A DNA stretch of 7,976 nt from Bacteroidales bacterium. Its GTDB lineage: Bacteria; Bacteroidota; Bacteroidia; Bacteroidales; Tenuifilaceae. Each line of letters opens with the position of its first letter. The first letter of the stretch is position 1. The translations under genes were made by a program, and so were the position numbers. Shown here piece after piece: positions 6,142 through 7,976 of the stretch. Location of the stretch: the NCBI GenBank assembly GCA_003531155.1, contig DQHR01000168.1:10085-18060 (forward strand), in the 5' to 3' direction. The notes below the pieces were generated by a model. It saw only the letters and a list, made by a program, of their open reading frames with translations. It was not told the origin of the DNA and searched no databases.

Positions 6142-6169
6142 ATTGCAAAGAAAAGAACATTTAACCAAA
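6113..6169 (-). repeat. 9-bp inverted repeat in the acpP leader
   Basis: TTTGGTTAA (6113-6121) and TTAACCAAA (6161-6169) are perfect inverted copies separated by 39 nt. In the acpP transcript they could pair into a stem with its 3' arm ending 11 nt before the acpP ATG, close enough to affect ribosome access. The 5' arm extended by three bases (6158-6169) also matches the fabF leader (5848-5859) in inverted orientation. Alternatively they are two halves of protein-binding sites. Confidence 0.35.
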
Positions 6170-6197
6170 CTAAAAAGTTAAAAGTTAATTTCTGGGG

Positions 6198-6205
6198 CAA
6201 AAGTA
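6198..6205 (-). promoter_or_regulatory. Probable -7 element of the acpP-fabF-rnc cluster
   Basis: On the minus strand this reads TACTTTTG followed by CCCC. It matches the Bacteroidota -7 consensus TAnnTTTG and resembles the TTTGCC-type boxes common before genes in this phylum. A clear TTTG -33 element is not visible at the usual distance; that region is A-rich. If used, the transcript would carry an acpP leader of about 90 nt that contains the repeats listed here. Confidence 0.45.
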
Positions 6206-6218
6206 ATTTTTTTGTTTC

Positions 6219-6226
6219 TATTTTTG
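6219..6226 (+). promoter_or_regulatory. Possible -7 element for purN
   Basis: TATTTTTG fits the TAnnTTTG consensus and lies 58 nt before the purN ATG on the plus strand. There is no TTG/TTTG at a suitable -33 distance and the surroundings are T-rich, so the match is weak. Confidence 0.25.
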
Positions 6227-6284
6227 ATGCCGTAAAACATTTTTTTTATTTCTCATTCAATAGTAAGTATATAAAAATCACAAA

Positions 6285-6851
6285 ATGAACAATATAGCAA
6301 TCTTTGCATCGGGCTCTGGTTCGAACGCTGAGAATATAATAAATCACTTTAATGGGGGAAATTTAGCTAGAGTTGTTCTAGTTTTATCGGAGAATAAGGA
6401 TGCTTTTGTATTTGAAAGAGCCCGAAAACTCAGCGTTTTTACAGTTTTGTTTTCACTTGAAGAGTTAAAAAGCGGGAATGTTTTATCAATCTTAAAGCAG
6501 TATAATGTTGATTTTATTGTACTTGCAGGTTTTTTAAAACTTTTTCCACAATCAATTATAGAAGAATTCCCACAAAAGATTGTAAATATACATCCAGCGT
6601 TACTTCCAAAGTATGGGGGAAGAGGAATGTATGGCGATAAAGTTCATAAAGCGGTTGTTGACGCAGGAGAGAAGGAGAGTGGAATTACAATTCACTATGT
6701 GAACAATAATTACGACGAAGGAGGAATTGTATTTCAAGCAAAATGTCCCGTTTTTCCTAGTGATAAACCTGAGGACCTTGCCCAAAGGGTTCATCAGTTA
6801 GAATATGAGCACTTTCCGAAGGTTATTGAAAAACTTCTTATTAAAAGTTAA
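6285..6851 (+). CDS. purN: Phosphoribosylglycinamide formyltransferase (GAR transformylase)
   Basis: A 188-residue cytoplasmic enzyme of purine synthesis. It transfers a formyl group from 10-formyltetrahydrofolate to GAR, giving FGAR. The phosphate-binding loop is ASGSGSN (8-14). The catalytic Asn and His are N101 and H103 in NIHPALLPKYGG, and the catalytic aspartate is D144 in YDEGG. The supporting string ESGITIHYV precedes it. All three catalytic residues are present and the length is typical of the folate-dependent PurN rather than the larger PurT. The start is ATG at 6285, preceded by an A-rich stretch and no Shine-Dalgarno sequence. It is the only plus-strand gene here. It diverges from acpP across 183 nt and its stop is 2 nt from the stop of the converging peptidase gene. 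The purN-acpP-fabF-rnc neighbourhood is one I know from Bacteroidota. Confidence 0.95.
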   Translation: MNNIAIFASGSGSNAENIINHFNGGNLARVVLVLSENKDAFVFERARKLSVFTVLFSLEELKSGNVLSILKQYNVDFIVLAGFLKLFPQSIIEEFPQKIVNIHPALLPKYGGRGMYGDKVHKAVVDAGEKESGITIHYVNNNYDEGGIVFQAKCPVFPSDKPEDLAQRVHQLEYEHFPKVIEKLLIKS

Positions 6852-6853
6852 GA

Positions 6854-7976
6854 TCACCTAATTGATTCAACTGCCGAATGGGGGAAAACAGGAATCAAGG
6901 GAATACTATCGAGTTTTACATTGATTTTTTTAAGGAACGATTGATAGGTTTCTATGTTCTCCTTCTTTATTGGCTCAACAGGAGGCGACTTAACTTTTAA
7001 GGGATCAACAGGTTTACCGTTCATCCAAAATCGCATATCGAGATGAGGACCTGTTGAGTAGCCTGTTGAACCAACAAATCCAATTATTTGACCTTGTTTT
7101 ACCCTTACTCCATTTGCTATTCCTGCTCCAAATCTCGAAAGATGGTTGTAACCTGTAGTATAAACGCTATTATGTCTAATCTTAACATAGTTACCGGCTG
7201 CACCATTGTATCCTTTTTCAACAATAAAACCATCGCCAATTGCCATAACAGGCGTACCAATTGGAGCAGCATAATCAACACCAGTATGTGGACGATAGAT
7301 TTTTAGAACAGGATGTAACCTGCTTCCAGAATAGCGAGATGTTATTCGCGAGAAATGTAAAGGTGCTTTTAGAAATGATTTTTTAAGAGAGTTCCCTTTT
7401 TCGTCCCAATAGCTGGGTGTTGAGTCCTGTGAATATCTATATGCATAAAATCTTTCTCCTTTATGCTCAAACCAAGCAGCGTAAATTGTTCCAATTCCAA
7501 CAGAAGTGCTTCCAACATATTTTTCATCGTAAAGAACTTTAAACTTATCACCCTTTTGAAGTCCGAAGAAGTCCACTGTCCAAGCAAAAATGTCCGACAT
7601 ATCAAGGGCTAGATTTGGATTTAAATTAAGGTTATATATCGTTTCCCATAATGATGATGATATAGTTGCCTCGTTAAGTTTTCGGACTAGAGTTACCTCC
7701 TTTTGACTATTTGTGATTGTAAGAGAATCTTTAAAGTCAAATAAAACATATTCTATAGGAGATTTTTCGTAAACTAAATAAACTAATTTCTCAGTACTAT
7801 CTGGACTAAGGAAGGCCTTGAACATGTTGCCTGCAACAACCTGTCTTAAATCAAACTTTCCCTTAGTATATATATTTAGCTTTCGTATTATATCTGGGTT
7901 TGCATTTAAGTCATCAAGAATCTTTCCTAAGGTTTGATTTGCGCGAATCACCCCTTTTCTTATTATAAACGAATCG
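6854..7976 (-). CDS. M23 family metallopeptidase, 5' end beyond the window
   Basis: A 3'-complete fragment of a cell-wall metallopeptidase of the LytM/M23 type, probably a periplasmic or envelope endopeptidase acting on peptidoglycan cross-links. The frame is open to the right edge and its first visible residues are DSFIIRKGVIRANQTLGKIL. This matches the interior start of the N-terminal regulatory part in Bacteroidota homologues, so the GTG at 7951 is not the true start and a signal sequence probably lies off-window. Counting from that GTG, the visible zinc site is H222-x3-D226 (RPHTGVDYAAP), and the catalytic histidine is H270 (GYNHLSRF). A final GPHLDMRF motif has H303, but Asp305 stands in place of the second His of the usual HxH. 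The fold after it (NGKPVDPL) is normal. The C-terminal tail is about 45 residues with no recognised domain. The gene converges on purN, stop to stop, with 2 nt between. Confidence 0.88.
   Translation of the reverse strand, partial: DSFIIRKGVIRANQTLGKILDDLNANPDIIRKLNIYTKGKFDLRQVVAGNMFKAFLSPDSTEKLVYLVYEKSPIEYVLFDFKDSLTITNSQKEVTLVRKLNEATISSSLWETIYNLNLNPNLALDMSDIFAWTVDFFGLQKGDKFKVLYDEKYVGSTSVGIGTIYAAWFEHKGERFYAYRYSQDSTPSYWDEKGNSLKKSFLKAPLHFSRITSRYSGSRLHPVLKIYRPHTGVDYAAPIGTPVMAIGDGFIVEKGYNGAAGNYVKIRHNSVYTTGYNHLSRFGAGIANGVRVKQGQIIGFVGSTGYSTGPHLDMRFWMNGKPVDPLKVKSPPVEPIKKENIETYQSFLKKINVKLDSIPLIPVFPHSAVESIR

Noticed and set aside
6600..6794. Minus-strand frame inside purN, and frames at 7088-7306 (+) and 7369-7605 (-) inside the M23 gene
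   Set aside because: All are overlapped by clear genes in other frames and show no domain or conserved motif.
7949..7951. GTG as start of the M23 gene
   Set aside because: The frame stays open to the window edge and the residues before it (DSFIIRKG) continue the family's N-terminal sequence, so the gene is cut by the edge.
1..7976. Mobile element, CRISPR array, tRNA or rRNA, phage or defence genes
   Set aside because: No transposase, integrase, spaced repeats or structured RNA signature was seen; gene content and base use are uniform core genome.

Overview
The window looks like a chromosomal segment of an AT-rich Bacteroidota genome, most likely Bacteroidales or a close relative. The evidence is an RprX/RprY-type two-component pair, a SiaC/DUF1987 protein, a member of the IPExxxVDY family (which I know only from Bacteroidota), and the acpP-fabF-rnc order next to a divergent purN. 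Most starts also lack a Shine-Dalgarno sequence and have A-rich upstream stretches, as is typical of that phylum. I see no mobile element, CRISPR array, rRNA or tRNA.

Layout, left to right. (1) A minus-strand gene of unknown function leaves the window at base 1. It lies 26 nt downstream of siaC (166-561, minus), which encodes a small phospho-switch protein. (2) After a 251-nt gap comes a minus-strand two-component pair: the histidine kinase (1531-3123) is upstream of its OmpR-family response regulator (813-1505). The kinase's upstream region carries a helically phased set of TTAAC motifs. (3) A minus-strand housekeeping cluster follows in transcription order acpP (5865-6101), fabF (4570-5820), rnc (3788-4561) and an IPExxxVDY family gene (3307-3732). 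The last two have non-AUG starts (GTG and TTG). (4) purN (6285-6851, plus) diverges from acpP across 183 nt and converges on an M23 metallopeptidase gene (minus, cut by the right edge), with only 2 nt between the stop codons.

How the genes work together: AcpP and FabF are the carrier and the elongating condensing enzyme of type II fatty acid synthesis. PurN makes FGAR in purine synthesis. RNase III processes structured RNA. The M23 enzyme probably cuts peptidoglycan. RprX/RprY would pass an envelope signal to DNA, and SiaC would be switched by phosphorylation of a threonine.

This is mostly ordinary core genome, and I found no clearly new system. The observations most worth checking are the phased TTAAC array before the kinase gene, the complementary repeats around acpP, the siaC gene next to an unrecognised partner, and the HxD variant at the metal site of the M23 peptidase.
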